Source of the DNA: a virus
Length of the DNA: 39,321 nucleotides
IMG/VR virus record: IMGVR_UViG_3300042472_000758
Coordinates: 1 to 39,321 of that record
Strand: one strand, 5' to 3'
Part shown: piece after piece, positions 15,315 through 22,383 of the stretch
Numbering within the stretch: position 1 is the first letter of the stretch
Layout of the letters: every line of letters starts with the position of its first letter
The notes under the pieces: generated by a model
Databases searched by the model: none
The model's input: the letters and a program-made list of their open reading frames with translations, nothing else
Told to the model about the DNA's origin: nothing
Made by a program: the position numbers and the translations under genes

Positions 15315-16553
15315 TTATGCAAGTAGCGGGATGGTGAAGTATTTACCATTTATCATTATCTTAAGTCCAGATAATGAACTTCCTATGGTACCTCCCGGTA
15401 CAACACTCAATGGTGTTGAAGCAGATCCAATCGCTATTGTGTTTCTAGCTGTTGGAACAGCGCCATAACCAATTGCTATACAACCACTTAAGCTAGTAGC
15501 TGATGTTGGGGATGTGTTTGTTAAATCTCCAACGAATGTGTTTCTGCTACCTCGTTTAGTATAACCTGATGATAATCCAATAAAGATGTTATTTTCAGAT
15601 ACTGTCCCTGAAAATTCATCAACCCCAGTATATCTACCAGCATCTCTACCTATAGCTATAATATCAGTCACTGTATTATACTCGAAATATCCAGCTTCAG
15701 CACCAGCGTTCCTACCTATAGCTATAATATCATTAGCAATCCCACCTCCAGCGGCGGCACCGCCCGCCGCTGCTGTACCTATAGCTACAATATGATTGGC
15801 GATACCTGAAGAACCAACAGTCGTAGCGGCACCGTAACCAACAGCTACAATGTAATCAGCGGTACCAGCTATCCCACCAGCGCCACCGCAAGCATTATTA
15901 CCTATAGCTACAATATTAATAGCATCGCCACCGGCGTTACCGACTTGCTCACCGGCACCTTGACCTATAGCTACAATATCAGTGGCGGTGCCGGTAATAC
16001 CAGCAGCATTGCCAGCATTTTTACCTATAGCTACAATATCAGTAGCAACACCGCTATAGCCAGCATTACCACCGGCATCTTGTCCGAATGCTACAATATC
16101 AGTGGCAGTGCCGCCAATACCAGCATAAATAGCAGACTCTTGTCCGAATGCTATAATATAATTACCTGTCGTATTACTAGGCAGTGTATTGGTTATTCCA
16201 AAACTTCCAGTACCATTAAATCTCTTCATGGAGTATGCTAAGGGGGATGTTCCTCCAGATAATACAAATGTTGCAGCAGTTATAGATCCAGTAATTGTCT
16301 GACCCGCTGTGAAATTATTGTTAGCATTTTTTACAGCATAATTAGCACTATTTGAACTAAAAGTTGTATATGTATTCTGCCAGTTACCAGACAATGCTCT
16401 AAGTTCAGAGTCTGATAGTAAAGCACCTGATAAATAGTTAACAAAAGAGCTGAGTGTACCACCTCTTGTTTGCCCGTCTTGTACAAGAGGAATCTTTTCC
16501 GAGCCAGTATATGGTAGAGCGTTATTCGGTAGATTTGAAATTTTAATACCCAT
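15315..16553 (-). CDS. Tail fibre/adhesin with YadA-like head repeats
   Basis: 412 residues from ATG 16553, 5 bases after a GATAAATA element; an upstream in-frame ATG at 16571 would cover that element and is not preferred. The N-terminus (MGIKISNLPNNALPYTGSEKI) is a tail-fibre attachment type. Residues ~125-305 contain about nine repeats of 20-22 residues with the core (T/N)(D/N)IVAIGxxAG, the pattern of the β-roll head of trimeric YadA-like adhesins (xxAIGxxA). The final ~60 residues (FVGDLTNTSPTSATSL ... IAIGYGAVPTARNTIAIGSAS) continue with two more such cores. It is likely a trimeric fibre that binds a host surface. Related smaller fibre-like and protease genes follow in the same direction. 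Confidence 0.8.
   Translation of the reverse strand: MGIKISNLPNNALPYTGSEKIPLVQDGQTRGGTLSSFVNYLSGALLSDSELRALSGNWQNTYTTFSSNSANYAVKNANNNFTAGQTITGSITAATFVLSGGTSPLAYSMKRFNGTGSFGITNTLPSNTTGNYIIAFGQESAIYAGIGGTATDIVAFGQDAGGNAGYSGVATDIVAIGKNAGNAAGITGTATDIVAIGQGAGEQVGNAGGDAINIVAIGNNACGGAGGIAGTADYIVAVGYGAATTVGSSGIANHIVAIGTAAAGGAAAGGGIANDIIAIGRNAGAEAGYFEYNTVTDIIAIGRDAGRYTGVDEFSGTVSENNIFIGLSSGYTKRGSRNTFVGDLTNTSPTSATSLSGCIAIGYGAVPTARNTIAIGSASTPLSVVPGGTIGSSLSGLKIMINGKYFTIPLLA
15649..16155 (-). repeat. 60-66 bp tandem repeats coding for YadA-like β-roll units
   Basis: On the plus strand the phrase CCTATAGCTACAATAT (or close variants such as CCGAATGCTACAATAT) recurs starting at 15649, 15715, 15778, 15838, 15901, 15964, 16024, 16084 and 16144. 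The spacing of 60, 63 or 66 bases is always a multiple of three. The DNA between repeats is unusually GC-rich for this genome. The units encode the (D/N)IVAIGxxAG segments of the fibre. Such repeats can expand or contract by recombination. Confidence 0.85.
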
Positions 16554-16558
16554 GTGTA

Positions 16559-16564
16559 TATTTA
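16559..16564 (-). promoter_or_regulatory. T4-late-type element ATAAATA (YadA-like fibre)
   Basis: GATAAATA 5 bases before ATG 16553; decides that start. Divergent from 16579. Confidence 0.7.
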
Positions 16565-16578
16565 TCATCAAGGCGAAG

Positions 16579-16584
16579 TAAATA
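16579..16584 (+). promoter_or_regulatory. T4-late-type element TAAATA (sugar/clamp-loader operon)
   Basis: AGTAAATA 9 bases before ATG 16594. Confidence 0.6.
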
Positions 16585-16593
16585 CTGAAAATT

Positions 16594-16815
16594 ATGAATA
16601 AAATTAAACTATTAAAGGGATTAAATCAAAAAGAAGATAAGATCCTAGATGCTATCGAAGAGCTTCAAATCTTTCTAGATTCAACTGAAGATGAAGAGCT
16701 TTCAAGCATGGGAAATGATTTAGCGTCATCACTGGTTGACTTTTTCCAAGGAAACGATATATTGAATATACATGATATCAAAACCTTTGTTGAAGAAGAA
16801 TACGATCAAGCGTAA
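16594..16815 (+). CDS. Small protein of unknown function, head of the sugar/clamp-loader operon
   Basis: 73 residues, ATG 16594, 9 bases after an AGTAAATA element in a 40-bp divergent gap shared with the fibre gene. It is mostly α-helical by composition, with a Lys-rich start (MNKIKLLKGLNQKEDKI) and an acidic middle (DSTEDEELSSMGND). No known family is recognised. It overlaps the start of the epimerase/reductase gene by 44 bases if that gene starts at 16772, so the two are likely translated from one message. Confidence 0.6.
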   Translation: MNKIKLLKGLNQKEDKILDAIEELQIFLDSTEDEELSSMGNDLASSLVDFFQGNDILNIHDIKTFVEEEYDQA

Positions 16816-17656
16816 GATTTTAGTTTTAGGAAACGGGTATATTGGAAACCACATCGGCAACACGCTGATGTCGGAGGGACACACCGTTAAAATCCTCGAT
16901 TCCAAGATTACCGATTACCACAATCCAAAAACCTTTTGGTATGAGTTAAATTTTAACTTTGAACCAGATGTTGTTGTGAATTGCAGTGGATTCACTGGAA
17001 GACCGAATATTGACGAAGCGGAAAGCAAGAAAGAGGAATGCTGGAGATTGAATGTAACATCTCCATTGATGTGCGCCAAGTTGACCACGGACTTGGGCAA
17101 GTATTATATCCATATTGGCAGCGGATGCATCTATACAGGCTATGAAAAAACATTCACCGAAGATGATACTCCGAACTTTGGATTATATGACGATGAAAGT
17201 TCGTTCTACAGCAAGACCAAACACGCTTTCGAGGTTCTTTCAAACCATCTACCCATCAATATTCTTAGAATTCGCATGCCAATCAGCGGATTGCATGATG
17301 CGAGAAGCTATCTATCAAAAATCAAAAAGTATAATAGCTTGATTGACTACACAAACAGCAAAACTTACATCCCGGATCTCTGTGCATTCACAAGCACACT
17401 TATACATGATGTGTACACCATGAGTTATACACATCAACTCTACAATGTAGTGAACCCAACTCCATTAACAACCAGAGAGGTCGTAAGCATAATGGAAAAG
17501 CACAGCAGAAACAATCCAGAGTGGGAATTCGTAAATATTACAGAGATTCCCATAATCGCAGGACGAAGCAATTGTGTACTGGATAATACAAAGGCAAATT
17601 CTATTATGAAACTGAGAGACGAACAAGAAATCTTGGAGGAGGTGTTGAATGATTAA
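16772..17656 (+). CDS. Nucleotide-rhamnose epimerase/reductase (NRS/ER-like SDR)
   Basis: An SDR-fold enzyme of about 294 residues (the 5' end is uncertain: ATG 16772 overlaps the previous gene, and the conserved protein begins at KRKILVLG). It has a Rossmann GNGYIG (20-25), VVNCSGFTGRPNID with TGRPN (75-79), GSGCIYTGYE with Cys119, EDDTPNF (130-136), the catalytic SFYSKTK with Tyr146/Lys150, and RIRMPIS (166-172). These blocks match plant NRS/ER and the C-terminal domain of RHM/MUM4, and the giant-virus counterpart, better than bacterial RmlD. That enzyme family converts dTDP/UDP-4-keto-6-deoxyglucose to the L-rhamnose nucleotide by 3,5-epimerisation and 4-reduction. It is followed with an 8-base overlap by an RmlA-like gene. 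No 4,6-dehydratase is present in the window. Confidence 0.8.
   Translation: MISKPLLKKNTIKRKILVLGNGYIGNHIGNTLMSEGHTVKILDSKITDYHNPKTFWYELNFNFEPDVVVNCSGFTGRPNIDEAESKKEECWRLNVTSPLMCAKLTTDLGKYYIHIGSGCIYTGYEKTFTEDDTPNFGLYDDESSFYSKTKHAFEVLSNHLPINILRIRMPISGLHDARSYLSKIKKYNSLIDYTNSKTYIPDLCAFTSTLIHDVYTMSYTHQLYNVVNPTPLTTREVVSIMEKHSRNNPEWEFVNITEIPIIAGRSNCVLDNTKANSIMKLRDEQEILEEVLND
17638..17643 (+). promoter_or_regulatory. Strong Shine-Dalgarno of the rmlA-like gene
   Basis: The purine run GGAGGAGG lies about six bases before ATG 17649, inside the end of the upstream gene. It is the only near-consensus ribosome binding site I see in the window and contrasts with the TAAATA-preceded starts, which lack one. 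Confidence 0.75.
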
Positions 17657-18398
17657 AAAAGCGATATGTTTAGCAGGTGGTCGAGCCACAAGACTCTATC
17701 CATTGACACAATTTGGTATATCAAAACAATTGCTTCCGATATATAACAAGCCTGTAATTTCATACAGTCTGGGAACCCTGCAAAAAATGGGATACTCTGA
17801 TGTGTTGATTATATGCGCTGACAAAGAGCAATTGACGATGTATTATAACTATCTTGGAAATGGTGCCAAATTTGGCATGAATTTTCAATATAAGATACAA
17901 GATAAACCCAATGGACTACCAGAAGCCTTCACAATAGCTGGAGAGTGGGCAGATGATGCGGATCGACTTGCATTAATTTTGGGAGACAACATTTTCATTG
18001 GAGATCAAAATCTAGACACTGTTGCCAACACCATTTTCACTTATAAAGTTAAAAATCCAAATGATTATGGCGTTGCAACACTGAATGCGGAGAATGAATT
18101 GATCGATATCATCGAAAAACCTCAAACTTTCATTGGGAATGATGCTGTGGTTGGTCTTTATGTCTTTACAAAAGAAGCAGTCTCAATTGCAAATGGTCTT
18201 AAGCCTTCCAAGAGAGGAGAACTTGAAATTGTGGATCTGATCAAGGCACTGAATGAAAAAGAAGGGGTTGACGTATGCTGTTTGCATGATATTCTCTGGT
18301 TCGACATAGGATCATTCGATAGTTTGTTAGATTGTGCCAATCTGGTGCGCACTATTGAGAATAGATCCGACAAAAAACTAGGATTACAAGAAATATGA
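17649..18398 (+). CDS. rmlA: Glucose-1-phosphate thymidylyltransferase-like enzyme (RmlA-like)
   Basis: 249 residues (bacterial RmlA about 290). The nucleotide-binding signature is LAGGRATRLYPLT...SKQLLPIYNKP (8-35), with GGRATR in place of the usual GGSGTR. The metal-binding LGDNIFIG (111-118), the IIEKP motif (154-158) and a C-terminal LWFDIGSFDSL (216-226) are all typical of RmlA. The shorter C-terminus could remove the allosteric/oligomer part. The family makes dTDP-glucose from dTTP and glucose-1-phosphate, the first step to dTDP-rhamnose, which fits the neighbouring epimerase/reductase. It has the only strong Shine-Dalgarno seen in the window (GGAGGAGG, six bases before ATG), and its end overlaps the clamp-loader start in ATGA. 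Confidence 0.85.
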   Translation: MIKKAICLAGGRATRLYPLTQFGISKQLLPIYNKPVISYSLGTLQKMGYSDVLIICADKEQLTMYYNYLGNGAKFGMNFQYKIQDKPNGLPEAFTIAGEWADDADRLALILGDNIFIGDQNLDTVANTIFTYKVKNPNDYGVATLNAENELIDIIEKPQTFIGNDAVVGLYVFTKEAVSIANGLKPSKRGELEIVDLIKALNEKEGVDVCCLHDILWFDIGSFDSLLDCANLVRTIENRSDKKLGLQEI

Positions 18399-19309
18399 AT
18401 TTATGGATTGAAAAATACAGACCGCAGACATTGGATGACATGTGTCTTTCCGATGATACCAGAGCATTCTTTGAAACATTCACTGATGAGATCCCGCATT
18501 TCTTATTTACAGGAGCCGCTGGAACAGGAAAGACCACAATTTCAAGAATCTTGGTTCAAGACATTTTAAAATGTGATTATTTGTATATCAATGCTTCTGA
18601 TGAAACCGGTATCGATAATATTCGAACGAAAGTATCAGGATTCATTCAAACCAAGAGCTTTAATGGCGGTATTAAAGTCGTTGTGCTTGATGAAGCAGAT
18701 GGTCTTTCAAAAGAATCGCAGAAATGTTTGCGAAACTTGATTGAAGAATACTCTGCTGTGTCAAGATTCATTTTGACAGCGAATTATCGACACAAGATCA
18801 TGGATGCATTGCAATCCAGATGTCAAAGTGTCGATGTCAAGCCAACCCTTAAAGGTGCTGTCAAGAGATGTCTGTATATTTTGAACAATGAAGGGGTTAT
18901 TGTTCCCCCAGAACAGACTAAAGAGGTTGTACGATTGGTTAAAGGGTTCTTTCCAGACTTGAGAAAGTGTATCAATGAGCTTCAAAAGCATGCAGTGTCA
19001 GGAACTCTGAACATTGGTGTAAAAACGAGTTCAGAAGACCTATATTCCTACATTTGGGCTGGTGTGCAAAACAAATCATCCTTGCAAACTAGGAAATATC
19101 TCATTGAAAACGATGGTCTGTTTGATAATGATTACGAACAGTTGCTCAGTGGGTTGTTGAACTACATTTATAATGTTGAATTCGATGAGATTCAAAAGAA
19201 ACAGGCTATCTTGCAAATAGCAGATAGCCTGTTTAAAAGTTCGATTGTCATGGACAAGGAGATCAACGCATTTGCTTGTCTCCTCGCTCTTGAAAATGTT
19301 GTGAATTAA
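18395..19309 (+). CDS. Sliding-clamp loader ATPase subunit, gp44-like
   Basis: 304 residues (T4 gp44 319). It begins with the classic LWIEKYRP (3-10), followed by Walker A GAAGTGKT (40-47), Walker B VVVLDEAD (95-102), sensor-1 TAN (128-130) and the SRC arginine-finger motif (141-143). The C-terminal half is the helical collar-type domain. This AAA+ subunit opens the sliding clamp and places it on primed DNA, and in T4 the loaded clamp also activates late transcription. The ATG overlaps the rmlA stop (ATGA), so translation is probably coupled. No gp62-like small subunit follows, because the next gene is on the other strand and shares the bases of its stop. Confidence 0.95.
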   Translation: MNLWIEKYRPQTLDDMCLSDDTRAFFETFTDEIPHFLFTGAAGTGKTTISRILVQDILKCDYLYINASDETGIDNIRTKVSGFIQTKSFNGGIKVVVLDEADGLSKESQKCLRNLIEEYSAVSRFILTANYRHKIMDALQSRCQSVDVKPTLKGAVKRCLYILNNEGVIVPPEQTKEVVRLVKGFFPDLRKCINELQKHAVSGTLNIGVKTSSEDLYSYIWAGVQNKSSLQTRKYLIENDGLFDNDYEQLLSGLLNYIYNVEFDEIQKKQAILQIADSLFKSSIVMDKEINAFACLLALENVVN

Positions 19310-19983
19310 GGAGTGGTAGGAACTCCCTGTGGAGCGGAAGATGATCCTTGCTGACCTTTATTTTGGAAGCCTTGTTTGAAAGCTGCGCCTACACCACCAG
19401 TGTATCCAGTCTTATCAGCATTTTTTTGGAAAGTAGCAGCAGATGTCTTTGCAGTTTCCAACTCTTGCATAATTTCAGCTAATGACATGTCTGTGACTTC
19501 TTTTTGAGCTTTAACTAATCCGTTTTGTTGTGCTTGTTGAACGAGATCGATTAAATCCATAGCTGCCTTGGATGCATTTGCAACGGCATCTTCAGTTTGT
19601 TTGGAAACTTCGCCGGTTTTGTACATATCTTGCACATTTTTACCAACTTGTCCAGCAGCAGAAGCAATTCCAGATCCAACACCAGCAGCTGCTTGCATTC
19701 CTTTATCAACAGCTCCTCCAACTGCACTTCCCACTGCTTGTCCTGCTGATTTAAGACCTCTTCCTGCGGCTCCCGCGAGATTTCCAAGACCTGCTCCAAC
19801 TTGGCCGATCTTTTGACCCAGTTTACCGAATAATTCTTCAATAAGTTGAGCTTCTGCAATTGTCATGGTTGGCAATTTGCGTTGGATTTCAGCGATTGTC
19901 ATGTATGGAGCGGACTCCATTAATAGCTGGGCGGAATATGCTTCTGAGATAAGCATAGAATCAATTTTGGTAAATCTACTCAT
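19306..19983 (-). CDS. Gly/Ala-rich amphipathic protein of unknown function
   Basis: 225 residues. The N-terminus repeats the phrase MTIAE twice (about residues 28-46; SAPYMTIAEIQRKLP then TMTIAEAQLIEEL). Residues ~50-110 form a long Gly/Ala-rich series (GQVGAGLGNLAGAAGRGLKS ... AAGVGSGIASAAGQVG) like a glycine-zipper or phage membrane-active segment. The C-terminal part is helical, ending in a Gln/Gly/Pro tail. No family is recognised. The ATG at 19983 lies 8 bases after TAAATA. It converges on the clamp-loader gene, and both stop codons are contained in the four bases TTAA. Similar Gly-rich stretches occur in the gene at 20327-21436, suggesting related functions. Confidence 0.65.
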   Translation of the reverse strand: MSRFTKIDSMLISEAYSAQLLMESAPYMTIAEIQRKLPTMTIAEAQLIEELFGKLGQKIGQVGAGLGNLAGAAGRGLKSAGQAVGSAVGGAVDKGMQAAAGVGSGIASAAGQVGKNVQDMYKTGEVSKQTEDAVANASKAAMDLIDLVQQAQQNGLVKAQKEVTDMSLAEIMQELETAKTSAATFQKNADKTGYTGGVGAAFKQGFQNKGQQGSSSAPQGVPTTP

Positions 19984-19991
19984 GATATTAT

Positions 19992-19997
19992 TATTTA
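19992..19997 (-). promoter_or_regulatory. T4-late-type element TAAATA
   Basis: ACTAAATA 8 bases before ATG 19983. Confidence 0.6.
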
Positions 19998-20005
19998 GTG
20001 GTATT

Positions 20006-20317
20006 TTATATTTTTTGTAATTCTGCCTTTATGGTCTGAACATTTTTTAAAACAATATCATTTTGAGCTTTTTGTTGTAGGTGAACATTTGGGTATGATT
20101 TCGCATCGTTTTCAAACTTCTGTATCTCATCCAACATCTTTTTAACAGCAGTTTTCATCAAACTATCAACTTGAGCAAGCTGTTTCGATAGTCCATATCC
20201 TCTACCAGATGCAAATCCTTTAATCCCAGCACCGAATCCTTTCGCTTGCGCTGACACTCTATCCATAAGACCTTCTTCATAAAGATCTTGGAGATTCATT
20301 TTATCATTATTTTTCAT
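20006..20317 (-). CDS. Small basic protein of unknown function
   Basis: 103 residues if the ATG at 20317 is used; MNLQDLYEEG at 20299 is an alternative start. The N-terminus (LQDLYEEGLMDRVSAQAKGFG) includes a short Gly-rich part, and the rest is a charged helical segment (MKTAVKKMLDEIQKFENDAKS). No homologue is recognised. There is no TAAATA at its start, so it is probably in the same transcript as the two upstream genes. It lies between two Gly-rich proteins. Confidence 0.55.
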   Translation of the reverse strand: MKNNDKMNLQDLYEEGLMDRVSAQAKGFGAGIKGFASGRGYGLSKQLAQVDSLMKTAVKKMLDEIQKFENDAKSYPNVHLQQKAQNDIVLKNVQTIKAELQKI

Positions 20318-20326
20318 CGTTTAAAA

Positions 20327-21436
20327 TTAATTATTGATTGGAGCTGAATACTTGGTCACTACATAACCATCCACTATTTCTCTTGAAATTTTCTGAATTC
20401 CATTTATAGTCGCAGTATAAGATCCGTCAGGTTGAAGTGTTCCTATAGCTTTTGCTATAGCTCCAGCTGCTTGGGAATTAGATACTTGATCAGCGCGAAG
20501 GATTCCTTTAGCTTGTCCTAATGATTCTGGTATTTTAACTTTAACTTCTGCTATTATATTATCTCCCGATATATCTAAATTAACAGATCGACCTAATTGA
20601 GCATTTAGCTTGTTTATATAGTCCTGAGCAGCTTCTTGACCTTTCGACATTCCTTCATATTTACCCTGTTCGCCCATTTCCAAAGCTCTATCTACATCCC
20701 CTCCTTGATTGACATCTTGAGTATTTGAAATATTATCTCCTCCTACCAAATCTCTAAGTTCCCCCATCGCAAAACCGATCATAGCCCCCAGCCCAGCTGC
20801 TGATAATGCTTTTTTAATCTTTTCAGCAGGTGTTATTTTTGTATTTTGTGCATTTTTAAGAACATTTAAAACACCGCCCATAATACCACCAACCGCAATT
20901 GCTGGAAGACCGATTGTTAGTAATGATTTTGCCAATAACCCACCAGCAATTACTTTACCAACTGTTCCAACACCCTTGCCAACTGAATATGCAGCTTTTT
21001 GAAGTGTTCCTCCCGCTGGAGTCAATGTCGGATCTATATTTTTTAGAGCATTTGTTAAAGTATTGTATTTTCCAATTGCTTCTTCACTTCTGGTTGTTTT
21101 TATATCTTCTCCCAGTTCCCACAATATCTTAGATAGGCTTTTCTTTAAAAAATCGTATCTTTTTTGAATAGAACCTGTGCCACCCAAGAAACCCCCAACT
21201 TTACTTCTGATATTTTCAAATGCTTCCGTTTGAACTGTTTCTCCTTGAGACATCATACCTGCTATTTCATCAGGTGACATGCTCAATATTCTTAATGCCT
21301 CTTGATCTCCTGCATCAGATTTAACAACAAGATTTACAATAAATGATGCCAACTTTTTCTGTTGATCTTCGTTTAAATTCGATGTTTGGGAGCTTTCTAA
21401 ATACAAATCTCCCAATATTAAATCATCTTTATACAT
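20327..21436 (-). CDS. Protein with Gly-rich hydrophobic central region, unknown function
   Basis: 369 residues from ATG 21436, five bases after the stop of the gene upstream; a longer version from 21472 would overlap that gene. The N-terminus (MYKDDLILGDLYLESSQTS) has an LxxLYLE pattern. Residues ~150-215 hold hydrophobic Gly-rich stretches (GKGVGTVGKVIAGGLLAKSL then LPAIAVGGIMGGVLNVL), and later AAGLGAMIGFAMGELRDLVGG. The C-terminal ~100 residues look like a β-rich globular domain (ISGDNIIAEVKVKIPESLGQ; DGSYTATINGIQKISREIV). Membrane insertion during infection or an internal capsid role are both conceivable, and the sequence does not decide between them. Confidence 0.65.
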   Translation of the reverse strand: MYKDDLILGDLYLESSQTSNLNEDQQKKLASFIVNLVVKSDAGDQEALRILSMSPDEIAGMMSQGETVQTEAFENIRSKVGGFLGGTGSIQKRYDFLKKSLSKILWELGEDIKTTRSEEAIGKYNTLTNALKNIDPTLTPAGGTLQKAAYSVGKGVGTVGKVIAGGLLAKSLLTIGLPAIAVGGIMGGVLNVLKNAQNTKITPAEKIKKALSAAGLGAMIGFAMGELRDLVGGDNISNTQDVNQGGDVDRALEMGEQGKYEGMSKGQEAAQDYINKLNAQLGRSVNLDISGDNIIAEVKVKIPESLGQAKGILRADQVSNSQAAGAIAKAIGTLQPDGSYTATINGIQKISREIVDGYVVTKYSAPINN

Positions 21437-21440
21437 AGCA

Positions 21441-22001
21441 TTAGTTGATTGTCTGTTCGTATATCGCAGCAAGATTATCCATATCTTTTCTCATAACAGT
21501 GCTTTCACCTGCTAACTTAAGATTGGTTGGAGTGTTTTTGCCATTTCCTTTGTCTGTCTTGCGATTATCAGCATCACTAAAATCTTCAACTGGTTTTGGT
21601 TTGATATTAATGTTATCTTTTCTCTTCCATTCATCAGGAACTGGTGGAAGATTTGTGGTATCTGTGTATGCACGATCAATCATTTCAGGAGACACAGCTA
21701 CTCTACCGTAATTACGGCCACCGCCTTGGTCAGCAGAGATAGTAATAACAGCATTATCAGCGGTTTTTAATTGATTACCAGCACTTGCACCAGAAAGCTT
21801 GTCTCCAACTTGAACAACCATTATATTCAACTTGCAATTGGCCAAATCGTCAACTTCTCGCTGCATATCCGTTGACATTGCCTTATAAGCAGCGCAGGTC
21901 TTGTAGTTGGATCTGAATTTAACGACATCTCCGGTTAAAAAACCTCCAGCTTCATAACGAGACACAACGCTTTCAAAAATTTCATCAAATAACTTTCCCA
22001 T
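21441..22001 (-). CDS. Conserved-looking structural protein of unknown function
   Basis: 186 residues. It opens with MGKLFDEIFESVVSRYEAGG, where the first ten residues (ending IFE) line up with the T4 capsid targeting sequence length, and continues with FLTGDVVKFRSNYKT and a β-rich central part (KLNIMVVQVGDKLSGASAGN; NAVITISADQGGGRNYGRVAV). The C-terminus is Lys/Asp/Asn-rich and polar. The opening part followed by GGFLTGDVVKFR looks familiar from marine T4-like phages, but I cannot name a family. The ATG at 22001 is 6 bases after TAAATA in a 33-bp gap shared divergently with 22035. It heads the minus-strand group 22001-19306. Confidence 0.6.
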   Translation of the reverse strand: MGKLFDEIFESVVSRYEAGGFLTGDVVKFRSNYKTCAAYKAMSTDMQREVDDLANCKLNIMVVQVGDKLSGASAGNQLKTADNAVITISADQGGGRNYGRVAVSPEMIDRAYTDTTNLPPVPDEWKRKDNINIKPKPVEDFSDADNRKTDKGNGKNTPTNLKLAGESTVMRKDMDNLAAIYEQTIN

Positions 22002-22007
22002 GCAAAT

Positions 22008-22013
22008 TATTTA
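22008..22013 (-). promoter_or_regulatory. T4-late-type element TAAATA
   Basis: GCTAAATA 6 bases before ATG 22001; divergent from 22024. Confidence 0.65.
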
Positions 22014-22023
22014 GCTTTAATGG

Positions 22024-22029
22024 TAAATA
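22024..22029 (+). promoter_or_regulatory. T4-late-type element TAAATA
   Basis: GGTAAATA 5 bases before ATG 22035; it would be inside the frame if 22020 were used, so it decides the start. Confidence 0.65.
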
Positions 22030-22034
22030 AAGTT

Positions 22035-22370
22035 ATGAATTTTGATAAAGTAGCATCATCAATTTTGGAATCATTAGAATTTGATCAAGACGACTTTGAC
22101 ATTGACCTAATTGAGATCATGGAAAAGAAATCCAGCAAATGCACTGGACCCACACAAAAAGCCAGCAGCGACAGAAAAGGTAAAAAATGGACAAAGTGCG
22201 CTCGTCAACCTGACGGTTCTTACAAAAGAATACACTGGGGGCAAGCAGGTGTGAAAGTCACTGGTAAGAGTGGAAACACAAAACGTAAAAAAAGCTTCAA
22301 GGCAAGGCACCGTTGTAGCAGTGCTAAAACAGGTTCCGCCCAAGCAGCCGCTTGCTCAGATTGGAAATGA
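22035..22370 (+). CDS. Small basic Cys-containing protein (first of three)
   Basis: 111 residues from ATG 22035. An in-frame ATG at 22020 would include the TAAATA element that lies 5 bases before 22035, so the shorter start is preferred. The first ~35 residues are acidic and helical (ILESLEFDQDDFDIDLIEIME). The rest is strongly basic with four cysteines: SKCTGPTQKASSDRKGKKWTKC then a C-terminal RHRCSSAKTGSAQAAACSDW. The GKKWxKC...GYKRIHWGQ... type pattern recurs in short proteins of marine phages and large DNA viruses as I recall it, with no established function. It is followed by two further small basic genes. Confidence 0.65.
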   Translation: MNFDKVASSILESLEFDQDDFDIDLIEIMEKKSSKCTGPTQKASSDRKGKKWTKCARQPDGSYKRIHWGQAGVKVTGKSGNTKRKKSFKARHRCSSAKTGSAQAAACSDWK

Positions 22371-22383
22371 TTATCAAAGACTT

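Noticed and set aside
15649-16155. CRISPR-like array because of regularly spaced repeats
   Set aside because: Spacing is always a multiple of three, the repeats diverge, and the whole region is one open reading frame with protein-level periodicity.
15586-16241. Plus-strand frames across the YadA-like repeats
   Set aside because: They follow only from the repetitive GC-rich coding sequence of the minus-strand fibre; there is no TAAATA or Shine-Dalgarno and the translated proteins look like shadows.
16554-16571. Six-codon extension of the YadA-like fibre (ATG 16571)
   Set aside because: It would cover the GATAAATA element; the fibre-type N-terminus begins at 16553.
22020-22034. Five-codon extension of the first basic protein (ATG 22020)
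   Set aside because: It includes the TAAATA element at 22024-22029; the start at 22035 fits the common spacing.
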